The notes below the pieces were generated by a model that saw nothing but the letters and a program-made list of their open reading frames with translations, made no database searches and had not been told where the DNA came from. A DNA stretch of 8,201 nt from an uncultured Bordetella sp. Lineage in GTDB: Bacteria > Pseudomonadota > Gammaproteobacteria > Burkholderiales > Burkholderiaceae_B. Made by a program: the position numbers and the translations under genes. Location of the stretch: the NCBI GenBank assembly GCA_937881145.1, contig CALGFL010000389.1, forward strand, positions 1 to 8,201, written 5' to 3'. Every line of letters starts with the position of its first letter. Position 1 is the stretch's first letter. Below are positions 1 to 6,753 of the stretch, piece after piece.

Positions 1-569
1 GAAAAGGGCAGGCCCAGTTCGGCCGCCAGCCGCGCACTGAAATCGCTCGAACCCAGCAGCCAGACGGGAATGTGGGGCAGCCCTTCGCCGGGATAGGCAT
101 GCACCGCCTGGCTTGCCTGCGGTTTGGCCAGGAAGGCACGCAGCTCATGCAGCAGCTCGGGAAAATCCATGCCGCTGTGCGGTCCGCGCCGCAACGCGCG
201 CTGGGTCAGCCCGTCGCTGCCGGGCGCCCGGCCCAGGCCCAGGTCGATGCGGCCGGGGAAAAGCGATTCCAGCGTGCCGAACTGCTCCGCGATCAGCAGC
301 GGGGCGTGGTTGGGCAGCATCACGCCGCCCGAGCCCACGCGCAGCGTCGTGGTATGCGCGGCCACGTGGCCGATCAGCACGGCGGTGGCGCTGCTGGCCA
401 CGCCCGGGATGTTGTGGTGCTCGGCCAGCCAGAAGCGTTGGTAGCCCAATTTTTCGACGTGTTGGGCCAGTTGCGCCGTGTTGCGGAAAGCCTCCGCGGC
501 CGTGCCCCCTTCGACGATGGGGGCCAGATCCAGCACGGAAAACGGTACTTGAGCCAGTTTGCTGCTCAT
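1..569 (-). CDS. LLM-class flavin-dependent oxidoreductase (luciferase-like monooxygenase), 3' end outside window
   Basis: The first 189 codons are present, beginning [22 protein letters not shown]; the rest lies left of base 1. What shows the family: the AEHHN motif at residues 49-53, the segment [20 protein letters not shown] (78-97), and [15 protein letters not shown] (105-119), all typical of the single-component YhbW/MsnO8-like branch of bacterial luciferase-like TIM-barrel proteins. Members use reduced FMN, usually supplied by a separate reductase, to oxygenate small organic molecules; the substrate cannot be inferred. It is probably cytosolic. The ATG lies 3 bases after the stop of the upstream permease gene (TGA-GCC-ATG), so the two are very likely cotranscribed and translationally coupled; no independent promoter has room to fit outside the permease gene. 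No frameshift is seen in the visible part. The family is secure; the specific function is unknown. Confidence 0.9.
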   Translation of the reverse strand, partial: MSSKLAQVPFSVLDLAPIVEGGTAAEAFRNTAQLAQHVEKLGYQRFWLAEHHNIPGVASSATAVLIGHVAAHTTTLRVGSGGVMLPNHAPLLIAEQFGTLESLFPGRIDLGLGRAPGSDGLTQRALRRGPHSGMDFPELLHELRAFLAKPQASQAVHAYPGEGLPHIPVWLLGSSDFSARLAAELGLPF

Positions 570-572
570 GGC

Positions 573-1865
573 TCAGCCCGGGAAGGCGGCGAAGCGGATG
601 ATGAACAGCGCCGACACCAGCCAGGTGGCCGCATGCACTTCGCGGATGCGGCCGGTGCAGGCCTTGAGCACGGCGTAGCTGATGAAGCCGAAGGCCAGGC
701 CGTTGGCGATGGAGTAGGTGAACGGCATGATAAGCGCGGTGAGCGCGGCCGGGGCGGCCTCGGTCACTTCGTTCCAGTTGATCTCGACCAGTTCGCGCAT
801 CATCAGGCCGGCCACATAGAGCAGGGCGGGCGCCGTGGCGTAAGCCGGAACCGAGCCGGCCAGCGGCGAGACGAAGAGCGCGGCCAGGAACAGCAGGCCC
901 ACCACCAGCGCGGTCAGGCCGGTGCGGCCGCCCGCTTGCACGCCCGAGGCGCTTTCGATGTAGGCCGTGGTGCTGCTGGTGCCCAGGAACGAGCCGAACA
1001 AAATGGCGATGCTGTCGGAAAACAGCGCGCGGCCCAGGCGGCCCGGACGGTCCGGCGCGACCAGGCCGGCGCGCTTGGCGATGCCCATCAGCGTGCCGGT
1101 GGCGTCGAAGATCTCGACCAGCACGAACACCAGGATCACGTGGAAAAAGCCGGTGTTCAGCGCGCCCGCGATATCCAGCTTGAACAGCGTGGGCGACAGG
1201 CTGGGCGGGGCGGCGAACACGCCATGGAACTGGTTGTAGCCCAGCAGCATGGACAGCACGGTGATCGCCAGCACGCCGATCAGGATGGCGCCGCGCACCC
1301 GCATTGCATCGAGTACGGCAATGATGAAAAAGCCCAGGACGGCGAAGATCGGGCCCGGCGCGCGCAGGTCGCCCAGGGTGACCTTGGTGGCCGCGTCGGC
1401 GACGACGATGTTGGCGTTGGACAAGGCGATGATGGCCAGGAACAGCCCGATGCCGGCCGCGATGGCGCTGCGCAGCGAGTTGGGGATGCCCTTGATCAGC
1501 CAGGCCCGCACGCCGGTGAGCGTAAGAACGACGAAGATCGCGCCGGAGATGAACACCGCGCCCAGCGCCTGTTCCCAGCTGTAGCCCATGCCCTTGACCA
1601 CCGTGAAGGCGAAGAACGCGTTCAGGCCCATGCCCGGCGCCATGCCGATGGGCCAGTTGGCGACCAGCGCCATGATGAGGGTGCCGATGGCCGCCGCCAG
1701 GCAGGTGGCCACGAAGACCGCGTCGCGGTCCATGCCGGTGGATGAAAGAATGCTCGGGTTGACGAAGATGATGTAGGACATCGTCAGGAAGGTCGTCAGT
1801 CCCGCTACGATTTCGGTGCGAACCGTGGTGTCGTGCGCGCGCAGTTGAAAGAATTTTTCGAACAT
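573..1865 (-). CDS. NCS2 family purine (adenine/guanine/hypoxanthine) permease, AzgA-like
   Basis: A 430-residue, strongly hydrophobic inner-membrane protein of full family length, predicted to import purine bases by proton symport. The AzgA-like (COG2252) branch of NCS2, which includes E. coli PurP, GhxP and related permeases, is recognised from [10 protein letters not shown] (residues 76-85), the DATGT motif (254-258), the [11 protein letters not shown] segment and the following [10 protein letters not shown] (295-316), and [10 protein letters not shown] near the C-terminus (386-395). The N-terminus [37 protein letters not shown] is also standard. The ATG at 1865 is preceded by a purine-rich AAAAGAAG about 10 bases upstream, a modest ribosome site. 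It is divergent from tsaD across 63 bases and is the first gene of a two-gene unit with the flavin monooxygenase. Which purine it carries (adenine or guanine/hypoxanthine) cannot be decided from the sequence alone. Confidence 0.93.
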   Translation of the reverse strand: MFEKFFQLRAHDTTVRTEIVAGLTTFLTMSYIIFVNPSILSSTGMDRDAVFVATCLAAAIGTLIMALVANWPIGMAPGMGLNAFFAFTVVKGMGYSWEQALGAVFISGAIFVVLTLTGVRAWLIKGIPNSLRSAIAAGIGLFLAIIALSNANIVVADAATKVTLGDLRAPGPIFAVLGFFIIAVLDAMRVRGAILIGVLAITVLSMLLGYNQFHGVFAAPPSLSPTLFKLDIAGALNTGFFHVILVFVLVEIFDATGTLMGIAKRAGLVAPDRPGRLGRALFSDSIAILFGSFLGTSSTTAYIESASGVQAGGRTGLTALVVGLLFLAALFVSPLAGSVPAYATAPALLYVAGLMMRELVEINWNEVTEAAPAALTALIMPFTYSIANGLAFGFISYAVLKACTGRIREVHAATWLVSALFIIRFAAFPG

Positions 1866-1928
1866 GGTCGTCGGCTTCTTTTAGGGTTGGACGGCGCGTA
1901 TTTTCGCACCGGTTTAAAATCCGAGTCG
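1866..1928. promoter_or_regulatory. Divergent promoter region between the purine permease gene and tsaD
   Basis: This 63-base gap must carry start signals for both directions unless they lie inside the genes. On the plus strand a -10-like TAAAAT sits at 1915-1920, only 8 bases before the tsaD ATG. A TTGGAC at 1887-1892 resembles a -35, but its spacing to TAAAAT would be 22 bases, which is too long. An alternative -10, TATTTT at 1899-1904, has only a very poor -35 (TTCTTT, 1876-1881) at 17 bases. No good sigma70 pair is visible for the permease on the minus strand, and no clear operator palindrome is seen. Confidence 0.3.
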
Positions 1929-2966
1929 ATGATTATTCTGGGATTCGAAAGTTCTTGCGACGAAACGGGCGTCGCGGCGGTCTGCACCGAGCGCGGTTTG
2001 CTGGCGCACGCCCTGCATACCCAGATCGCCATGCACCAGGAATACGGAGGGGTGGTGCCCGAGCTGGCCTCGCGCGACCACATCCGCCGCGTCGTGCCGC
2101 TCACCCGCCAGGTGCTGGAGGAGGCCGGCCTTGGCCTGGCGCAGGTCGACGCCGTCGCCTATACCGCCGGCCCCGGGCTGGCGGGCGCGCTCCTGGTGGG
2201 CGCCAGCGTGGCCCAGTCCCTGGCCTGGTCGCTGGACCTGCCCGCCATTCCCATTCACCACCTCGAAGGTCACCTGCTTTCGCCGCTCCTGGCCGATCCG
2301 CGTCCCGAGTTCCCGTTCATCGCCCTGCTGGTCTCGGGCGGCCACACCCAGCTCATGCGGGTCGACGGGGTGGGGCGCTACGAACTCCTGGGCGAAACCC
2401 TGGACGACGCCGCCGGCGAAGCGTTCGACAAATCCGCCAAGCTCCTGGGCCTGGGCTACCCCGGCGGCCCGGCGTTGTCGCGCCTGGCCGAGCAGGGCGA
2501 CGCCGCTCGCTTCGACTTGCCGCGCCCCATGCTCCATAGCGGCGACCTGGATTTCAGCTTCAGCGGGCTCAAGACCGCGGTGCTGACCCGGGTCAAGGCG
2601 GCCGAGAAGCAGGGTAGCCTGGACGAACAGACCCGCGCCGACCTGTCGGCGGCCACCCAGGCGGCCATTGTCGATGTTTTGGCTGCCAAGTCGATCAAGG
2701 CGCTCAAGCAAACCGGCCTGAAGCGCCTGGTGGTGGCGGGCGGCGTCGGCGCCAACAGCCTGTTGCGCAGCAAGCTGGCTCGGGCGCTCGAGCCCCTGAA
2801 GGCGCAAGCATATTTTCCGCCGCTGGCCTTGTGCACCGACAACGGCGCCATGATCGCGTTCGCGGCGGCCGAGCGCGTCAAGCACGGGCTGGCCTCCCTG
2901 GAGAAGGGAAGCCACGCCTTCACCGTGCGTCCGCGCTGGGATCTCGCCGATATCTGCGCAGCCTGA
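1929..2966 (+). CDS. tsaD: tRNA N6-adenosine threonylcarbamoyltransferase TsaD
   Basis: TsaD (formerly Gcp/YgjD) transfers the threonylcarbamoyl group from threonylcarbamoyl-AMP to A37 of ANN-decoding tRNAs, working in the cytosol with TsaB and TsaE; it is essential in most bacteria. The 345-residue length fits the family. Visible signatures are FESSCDETG (residues 6-14), [11 protein letters not shown] (81-91), the metal-binding HHLEGH with H111 and H115, [10 protein letters not shown] (133-142), [19 protein letters not shown] (163-181), [10 protein letters not shown] (209-218) and CTDNGAMIA with the metal-ligand Asp304. The ATG at 1929 is chosen because it gives the conserved N-terminus [13 protein letters not shown]; the reading frame stays open to 1833, but those codons would add an unrelated tail. 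No Shine-Dalgarno sequence is apparent before this ATG. The gene is convergent with the GntR regulator, with a 47-base gap in which I see no convincing terminator. Confidence 0.98.
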   Translation: MIILGFESSCDETGVAAVCTERGLLAHALHTQIAMHQEYGGVVPELASRDHIRRVVPLTRQVLEEAGLGLAQVDAVAYTAGPGLAGALLVGASVAQSLAWSLDLPAIPIHHLEGHLLSPLLADPRPEFPFIALLVSGGHTQLMRVDGVGRYELLGETLDDAAGEAFDKSAKLLGLGYPGGPALSRLAEQGDAARFDLPRPMLHSGDLDFSFSGLKTAVLTRVKAAEKQGSLDEQTRADLSAATQAAIVDVLAAKSIKALKQTGLKRLVVAGGVGANSLLRSKLARALEPLKAQAYFPPLALCTDNGAMIAFAAAERVKHGLASLEKGSHAFTVRPRWDLADICAA

Positions 2967-3013
2967 GCCGGGCGACAGCCGCGTCGTTTTTCCACGGCGC
3001 TTTTCGACGGGCC

Positions 3014-3664
3014 TTATCGGCTGCGCAGCACATCCGCCAGGGCGGTTCCGGCATCGACGATATGCGCCGCCAGCGCCGCGCATGCGGCCTCGACGTCGCC
3101 CGCGCGCAGCGCGGCGACGAGGCGGCGATGCTCGTCGCTGGAGCGGGCCTGCCAGTCCAGTTTCTGCCATGTAGCGAACAGATGTCTGGCGCTGATCCGG
3201 TGCAGATCGGCAATCGAGGACAGCAGGTACGGCATCCTGCAGTGCTCGAGCAGCGCGCCATGCAATTGCGCGTTGAGTTTCTCCAGCGCCTCGATTCCCT
3301 GCGCCGAGGACTCCGCGTCGATCAATGCATCGAGGCGCCGCAGGTCGGCGCTCGTCAGGCGCGCCGCGCCTTCACGCAAGGCCAGCGGTTCCAGCGCGGC
3401 GCGCATTTTGGCCACCTCCATTACCGCAAGGGGATCGAGCGGTGCTGCACGCACGCCCTTGCGCGGCTCGACGACCGCCAGGCCTTGCGCCTCCAGTCGC
3501 CTGAACGCTTCGCGCACCGGAACATGACTCGCACCGAACTCGACCGCCAGATGCTCCTGCAGAAGCCGTTCGCCCGGCGCGATCCGTCCCGTGATGATTC
3601 TCTCGGCCAGGGTCGAGGCGATCTGTTCCGCAAGCGAGCGGCCGTCCTTGGCATCGTTATTCAT
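3014..3664 (-). CDS. GntR family transcriptional regulator, FCD (FadR-like) subfamily
   Basis: A 216-residue one-component regulator. Residues about 10-75 form the GntR winged helix-turn-helix: LAEQIASTLAERIITGRIAPGERL, then ASHVPVREAFRRLEAQGLAVV as recognition helix and wing, then PRKGVRAAPL. Residues about 80-210 are an all-helical FCD ligand domain. The usual metal/ligand site is present as N131-x3-H135, H179 (in DEHRRLVAALRAGD) and H201 (in ALAAHI). FCD regulators typically bind carboxylates, amino acids or sugar acids and repress adjacent catabolic genes. This gene is divergent from the aminotransferase-M19 pair across a 59-base AT-rich gap, so local control of that pair and of itself is likely. 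The ATG at 3664 has no Shine-Dalgarno sequence. A -10-like TATAGT at 3678-3683 on this strand would give a leader of only about 7 bases. The effector is unknown. Confidence 0.95.
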   Translation of the reverse strand: MNNDAKDGRSLAEQIASTLAERIITGRIAPGERLLQEHLAVEFGASHVPVREAFRRLEAQGLAVVEPRKGVRAAPLDPLAVMEVAKMRAALEPLALREGAARLTSADLRRLDALIDAESSAQGIEALEKLNAQLHGALLEHCRMPYLLSSIADLHRISARHLFATWQKLDWQARSSDEHRRLVAALRAGDVEAACAALAAHIVDAGTALADVLRSR

Positions 3665-3666
3665 TG

Positions 3667-3696
3667 TGGACAGTATTACTATAGATTATCTATTAT
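3667..3696 (+). promoter_or_regulatory. Candidate sigma70 promoter for the aminotransferase-M19 operon
   Basis: A -35-like TGGACA at 3667-3672 (5 of 6 consensus bases) and a -10-like TATTAT at 3691-3696 (5 of 6) are separated by 18 bases. Transcription would start near 3703, giving a leader of about 20 bases that contains the AGAGG ribosome site at 3714-3718, 5 bases before the ATG at 3724. A divergent -10-like TATAGT for the regulator gene lies at 3678-3683, inside the spacer. The match is by eye. Confidence 0.55.
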
Positions 3697-3699
3697 CTA
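3682..3699. promoter_or_regulatory. Candidate operator for the GntR/FCD regulator
   Basis: An 18-base imperfect inverted repeat has perfect 5-base arms, TAGAT and ATCTA, around an 8-base centre; 12 of 18 positions are self-complementary. The same stretch can be read as a 7-base direct repeat: ATTATCTA at 3685-3692 and again at 3692-3699, sharing one base. It covers the -10 of the forward promoter and the edge of the regulator's own -10-like box. That position suits repression of both directions by the adjacent GntR protein, which would bind as a dimer. The surrounding bases are strikingly AT-rich against GC-rich genes. Binding is inferred only from position and symmetry. Confidence 0.45.
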
Positions 3700-3723
3700 C
3701 AAAATTTGTTGCCAGAGGTACCC

Positions 3724-4893
3724 ATGACCCGAAACCGTCCCGCCCGCCTTGCGCATATCGCCGGTATCGGCGTCGACCGCATGGGTTCTCTCGCAGACCA
3801 CGCCGGCACCGATATGTTGCGCCTGGAAAATCTCGATACTGACATCCCGCCGACCGCGGAGGCGTTGGAGTTTACCCGCGCCGCAATCGGGCGGGACAGC
3901 GCCAATTCCTACTTGCCCTTTGTCGGGCAGGACCGGCTGCGCCAGGCGGCCGCGCGCCATCTTTCTTCGCAGACCGGATTGGCATACGGGCCCGACAACG
4001 TGGTCATTTCCGCGGGCGGGCTTTCCGGCATTCTCAACGCGCTGCTGGCAACGCTGGACGTGGGCGACGAGGTCATCGTCACCGATCCGACCTATGCGGG
4101 ACTGTTGAACCGCATACGGCTTGCGGGCGGCGAGCCGCGCCAGGTGCCGTTGCGCTTCAACTCCGGAGCCGCGTGGGAACTCGACCGCGCGGCGCTGCGA
4201 GCGGCCGTCACGCCGCGCACCAAGGCCATGCTGTTGATGTCGCCGTCGATGCCGTCGGGCGGCGTGCTGGACGCTGCGGACTGGTCGCTGGTCGCCGACC
4301 TGTGCGTGCGCCACGACCTTCTTCTCATCCTGGACAGCGCGATGGAGAGGCTGTTGTTTGACGGGAGGGCGGTCATACATCCAGCCGGCCTGCGGGGCAT
4401 GGCCGAGCGGACGATCACCGTGGGCGCCGCGTCCAAGGAACTGCGCATGATCGGCTGGCGCGTGGGCTGGACGGTCGCTCCGGACTGGCTCATGCCCGAT
4501 CTCATTGCGGTCTCGCTGGCCAACGTCGTGGTGCCGGTAGGCATCGCGCAGGAAGCCGCCGCAGTCGCGCTCGAGAATTCCGCGCGCGATCTGCCGGGAT
4601 ACGTCGGCGAACTGGAACGCAGGCGCGACACCGTCGCGCACCAGTTGGAGGGGCTGCCCTTCGGTTTGCCTGCGGGCGGCTGGTCCATGCTGCTGCGCGT
4701 GTCGGATTTCGGCCTGGACGGCGAGCAGATGGCGCAACGGCTGTTCGCCCAGGGCGTCTGTGCCACGGGCATGCTGGGGTGGGGGCTCGCGCACGGCGCC
4801 TCGTACATCCGCTTCGTCTATGCGAACGAGCCTGTCGCGAGATTGCGCAGACTCGGCGACAGCGTGCGCGCCGCGCTGGAAATGTCGCGGTGA
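3724..4893 (+). CDS. Fold-type I PLP-dependent aminotransferase (class I/II), atypical active site
   Basis: A 389-residue cytosolic protein of the aspartate-aminotransferase fold, expected to use pyridoxal phosphate on an amino-acid-like substrate. Visible landmarks are YLPFVGQDRLR (residues 63-73), ISAGGLSGI (95-103), the DPTY segment (121-124), Asp204 in LILDSAMERLLFDG (PLP N1 partner), Lys238 in VGAASKELRMIGWRVGW (Schiff-base lysine) with Arg246, and Arg363 in YIRFVYAN (carboxylate-binding Arg). Two normally conserved positions differ. The NPxNPTG loop reads SPSMPSG (173-179), with Met176 for the Asn contacting PLP O3', and the usual Tyr three residues after the Asp is Met207. This could mark a distinct subfamily or altered chemistry. 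The ATG at 3724 is chosen for AGAGG 5 bases upstream; a TTG at 3706 is in frame but lacks a ribosome site. It is the first gene of a two-gene operon and overlaps the next by GTGA. Confidence 0.92.
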   Translation: MTRNRPARLAHIAGIGVDRMGSLADHAGTDMLRLENLDTDIPPTAEALEFTRAAIGRDSANSYLPFVGQDRLRQAAARHLSSQTGLAYGPDNVVISAGGLSGILNALLATLDVGDEVIVTDPTYAGLLNRIRLAGGEPRQVPLRFNSGAAWELDRAALRAAVTPRTKAMLLMSPSMPSGGVLDAADWSLVADLCVRHDLLLILDSAMERLLFDGRAVIHPAGLRGMAERTITVGAASKELRMIGWRVGWTVAPDWLMPDLIAVSLANVVVPVGIAQEAAAVALENSARDLPGYVGELERRRDTVAHQLEGLPFGLPAGGWSMLLRVSDFGLDGEQMAQRLFAQGVCATGMLGWGLAHGASYIRFVYANEPVARLRRLGDSVRAALEMSR

Positions 4894-5897
4894 AAACGCA
4901 TCCGGAACCCGATTGGCGCCGCGTCCGCCCCTGGCTGGCGCACGCCACGGTATGCGACGGCCTGCTGCCCTGGACCGGCGCATTTCTTCCCGCCGGCGCC
5001 AATCTGGCCGAACAATTGCTGCGATTTCGGGCGGCCGGGGTCGATCACGTATCGGTGACGGTGGCCGCGGGAAACGACACGATGGCCGACGCGCTGGCGC
5101 GGATCGGCCAGTTGCGTCGGCAACTGGCCGATAGCGCGCAATGGCTGCAGATCGCCAGCGGCGCCGAGCTGATCGCCGCCGCCCGCAAGGCCGGGAAAAT
5201 GTCGGTGTCGTGGCATTTGCAGACCGCAACGCCGTTTAGCGAAAGTCTCGACCTGGTCGATGCGTTCCGCGCCGCCGGCGTGGACAGGGCCATACTGGCC
5301 TACAACGAGGCAAATATTTTTGCCGACGGATGCCACGAGGTGCGCAATGCCGGGCTGAGCGCGCTGGGCAGAAGGCTCATCGCGCGCATGGACAGCGCCG
5401 GAATGCGGGTCGACCTCAGCCATTGCTCTGAGCGGACCAGCCTGGACGCGCTGCAAGCCGACCTGTCCCGCGCGCCCATTTTCTCGCATTCCAACGCGCG
5501 TGCGCTCTTCGACCACGAGCGCAATCTCAGCGACGAGCAGATCCGGGCCTGCGGAGCCCGAGGCGGCTACATCGGCATAAGCGGCGTCGGCATGTTCCTG
5601 GGGGCCGACGCGGCGCGGATTCCCCGCGCCATGGCCGAGCATGCCGCCTACATCGCCGGCCTGATCGGCGCCGATCGGGTCGGCCTCGGCCTCGATTTCA
5701 TGTACTTGCAAGGCAGCGACTACCGCTTCTACACCGGGACCCTGGCGCGCTGGCCCCGAGGCTATCCGAGCCCGCCTTGGGATTTCCTGCAGCCCGAGCA
5801 GCTCGGCGATCTGGTCCGGGAACTGGAGGCCTGCGGCTTCGACCATGCAGAGCTGGCGGGCATACTCGGCAACAATTATCTAGCGCTCGCGGCCTGA
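4890..5897 (+). CDS. Peptidase M19 (renal/membrane dipeptidase) family protein lacking one metal half-site
   Basis: A 335-residue TIM-barrel metallohydrolase homologue of the M19 family, whose classical members cleave dipeptides with two zinc ions. Retained features are DLSH (residues 175-178, His178), SHSNAR (His200), Arg211-Asn212 in HERNLSDEQI (equivalent to Arg230 of the human enzyme) and GLGLDF (Asp269, the catalytic Asp). Missing features: the N-terminal HxD is replaced, since DGHND reads D23-G-L-L-P; the bridging Glu aligns with Gln111; and the catalytic His of the T-H pair aligns with Tyr138. Hydrolysis by the standard two-zinc mechanism is therefore doubtful. No signal peptide or membrane anchor is present, so it is probably cytosolic. 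It starts at GTG 4890, overlapping the aminotransferase TGA by 4 bases, so translation is coupled; the frame is open further upstream but would overlap the aminotransferase deeply. The substrate is unknown. Confidence 0.87.
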   Translation: MKTHPEPDWRRVRPWLAHATVCDGLLPWTGAFLPAGANLAEQLLRFRAAGVDHVSVTVAAGNDTMADALARIGQLRRQLADSAQWLQIASGAELIAAARKAGKMSVSWHLQTATPFSESLDLVDAFRAAGVDRAILAYNEANIFADGCHEVRNAGLSALGRRLIARMDSAGMRVDLSHCSERTSLDALQADLSRAPIFSHSNARALFDHERNLSDEQIRACGARGGYIGISGVGMFLGADAARIPRAMAEHAAYIAGLIGADRVGLGLDFMYLQGSDYRFYTGTLARWPRGYPSPPWDFLQPEQLGDLVRELEACGFDHAELAGILGNNYLALAA

Positions 5898-5947
5898 AGA
5901 AAGCCGCACGCGGCCGCGCGCGAACCAGGGGCTCTTCGAGACCCGGA

Positions 5948-6589
5948 TCACGCCTTTTTCTTCGAACCGATCTTGCTCTCGGCCCCCGAAACCAGGCGCT
6001 GAATATTGGCCTTGTGCCGGTAAATCAGCAGCGCCGCGAGAATCACCAAGGCCGTCGTCACCTGCGGGTGCACCGCCCAGCCCAGCGTGCCCCCCAATAG
6101 GTAATACAGCGGCGCGCAGACCGCCGCGATCAGCGCGGCCAGCGACGAATAGCGGAACACGACCGCCATCAACAGCCATGTCAGCGCCACCAGCAGCGCC
6201 AGCATGGGCTGTATCGCCAGCAGCACGCCCAGCGCGGTGGCTACGCCCTTGCCGCCCTTGAAGCCCAGCGTGACCGGATACAGGTGGCCCAGGAACACCG
6301 CCAGGGCCGCCACCGCGTAGACCGGCCAGGACAGGTCCGGCGCCAGATGCCGGGCCAGCCAAAGCGCGAACCAGCCCTTGGCCGCGTCGCCCAGCAGTGT
6401 CAGCGCGGCAGCCGGCTTGCTGCCCGAGCGCAGCACATTGGTCGCGCCCGGATTCTTCGAGCCGTAGCTGCGCGGATCCTGCAGTCCCATCAGCCGGCTC
6501 ACCACCACGGCGAAGGGTATCGATCCGATCAGGTAGGCCAGCACGACGAGCGCGGCGGCGAAATAAGGCGAGGAAGTGTCGAAAGCCAT
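5948..6589 (-). CDS. plsY: Glycerol-3-phosphate acyltransferase PlsY
   Basis: PlsY is the inner-membrane enzyme that acylates the sn-1 position of glycerol 3-phosphate with acyl-phosphate made by PlsX, giving lysophosphatidate, the first committed step of phospholipid synthesis in most bacteria. The 213-residue protein has about five membrane segments and the family loops: [16 protein letters not shown] (residues 41-56), [17 protein letters not shown] (102-118, with the FKGGKG phosphate loop), YSSLAAL (147-153) and RHKANIQRL near the C-terminus (191-199), ending in a lysine-rich tail. The ATG at 6589 is chosen because [26 protein letters not shown] is the normal N-terminus and AGGG lies about 8 bases upstream; the frame stays open for 30 more codons that look like non-coding leader. 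It is convergent with the M19 gene (50-base gap) and divergent from surE. Confidence 0.97.
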   Translation of the reverse strand: MAFDTSSPYFAAALVVLAYLIGSIPFAVVVSRLMGLQDPRSYGSKNPGATNVLRSGSKPAAALTLLGDAAKGWFALWLARHLAPDLSWPVYAVAALAVFLGHLYPVTLGFKGGKGVATALGVLLAIQPMLALLVALTWLLMAVVFRYSSLAALIAAVCAPLYYLLGGTLGWAVHPQVTTALVILAALLIYRHKANIQRLVSGAESKIGSKKKA

Positions 6590-6620
6590 GATGGACCCTG
6601 GGCATGGAAAGGTGCTGCGG

Positions 6621-6626
6621 ATTCTA
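6621..6626 (-). promoter_or_regulatory. Candidate -10 box for plsY
   Basis: TAGAAT on the minus strand matches the sigma70 -10 at 5 of 6 bases and lies 31 bases before the plsY ATG. It would start transcription near 6614 and leave a leader of about 25 bases that includes the AGGG ribosome site. No good -35 is visible at 16-18 bases, so an activator or another signal may be needed, or the match may be chance. Confidence 0.4.
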
Positions 6627-6674
6627 CCGTGCGGCAAACCTCCCGATGCGGCGTCGGGCTCGGCCTGCCTGCCG

Positions 6675-6680
6675 TACAAT
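6675..6680 (+). promoter_or_regulatory. Candidate -10 box for the surE-pcm operon
   Basis: TACAAT on the plus strand matches the sigma70 -10 at 5 of 6 bases. The -35 position (about 6651-6658) is GC-rich and unlike TTGACA. Transcription from here would start near 6687 and leave a leader of about 100 bases before the surE ATG. Together with the plsY -10 at 6621-6626 it gives two non-overlapping divergent promoters in the 198-base gap. Confidence 0.4.
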
Positions 6681-6732
6681 CAGTTGCCCCGTGTTGCAGG
6701 AAGTGGTCGGGGCACCGAGGCTTACGAGAGAG

Positions 6733-6753
6733 CTTGCAGGAGGGGCTTGCAAG
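6733..6753 (+). other. Small inverted repeat in the surE leader
   Basis: CTTGCA (6733-6738) and TGCAAG (6748-6753) can pair as a 6-base stem around a 9-base loop that holds GGAGGGG, an exposed purine-rich stretch. The seven bases GCTTGCA also occur as a direct repeat (6732-6738 and 6745-6751). It has no U-tract, so it is not a simple terminator. It lies 35 bases before the surE ATG. Whether it does anything is unknown. Confidence 0.35.

Noticed and set aside
72..1745. A 557-codon open frame on the plus strand opposite the permease and monooxygenase genes
   Set aside because: Its product is a Gln/His/Arg/Gly/Ala-rich string with no domain, as expected from reading a GC-rich gene on the opposite strand; both genes beneath it have strong family motifs.
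2982..3009. CGTCG / CGACG inverted repeat in the tsaD-regulator gap as a terminator
   Set aside because: The stem is only 5 bases with an 18-base loop and does not extend, so it is not convincing.
1914..3170. A 418-codon open frame on the minus strand across tsaD
   Set aside because: It is antisense to the whole of tsaD, has low-complexity composition and no recognisable motif.
4779..4889. Upstream extension of the M19 frame to an ATG at 4779
   Set aside because: It would overlap the aminotransferase by over 100 bases, and the added residues are an Arg/Ala-rich shadow; the GTGA junction at 4890 is the normal operon arrangement.
3697..5229. A 510-codon open frame on the minus strand opposite the aminotransferase
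   Set aside because: It is an Arg/Gln/His-rich shadow of the real gene in GC-rich DNA; it would also run through the regulator-aminotransferase control region.
5929..5944. Hairpin GGG-CTC / GAG-A-CCC between the M19 gene and plsY as a bidirectional terminator
   Set aside because: The stem is short with a bulge, and no T-run follows directly on either strand; the nearest T-run is about 10 bases further on, inside plsY.
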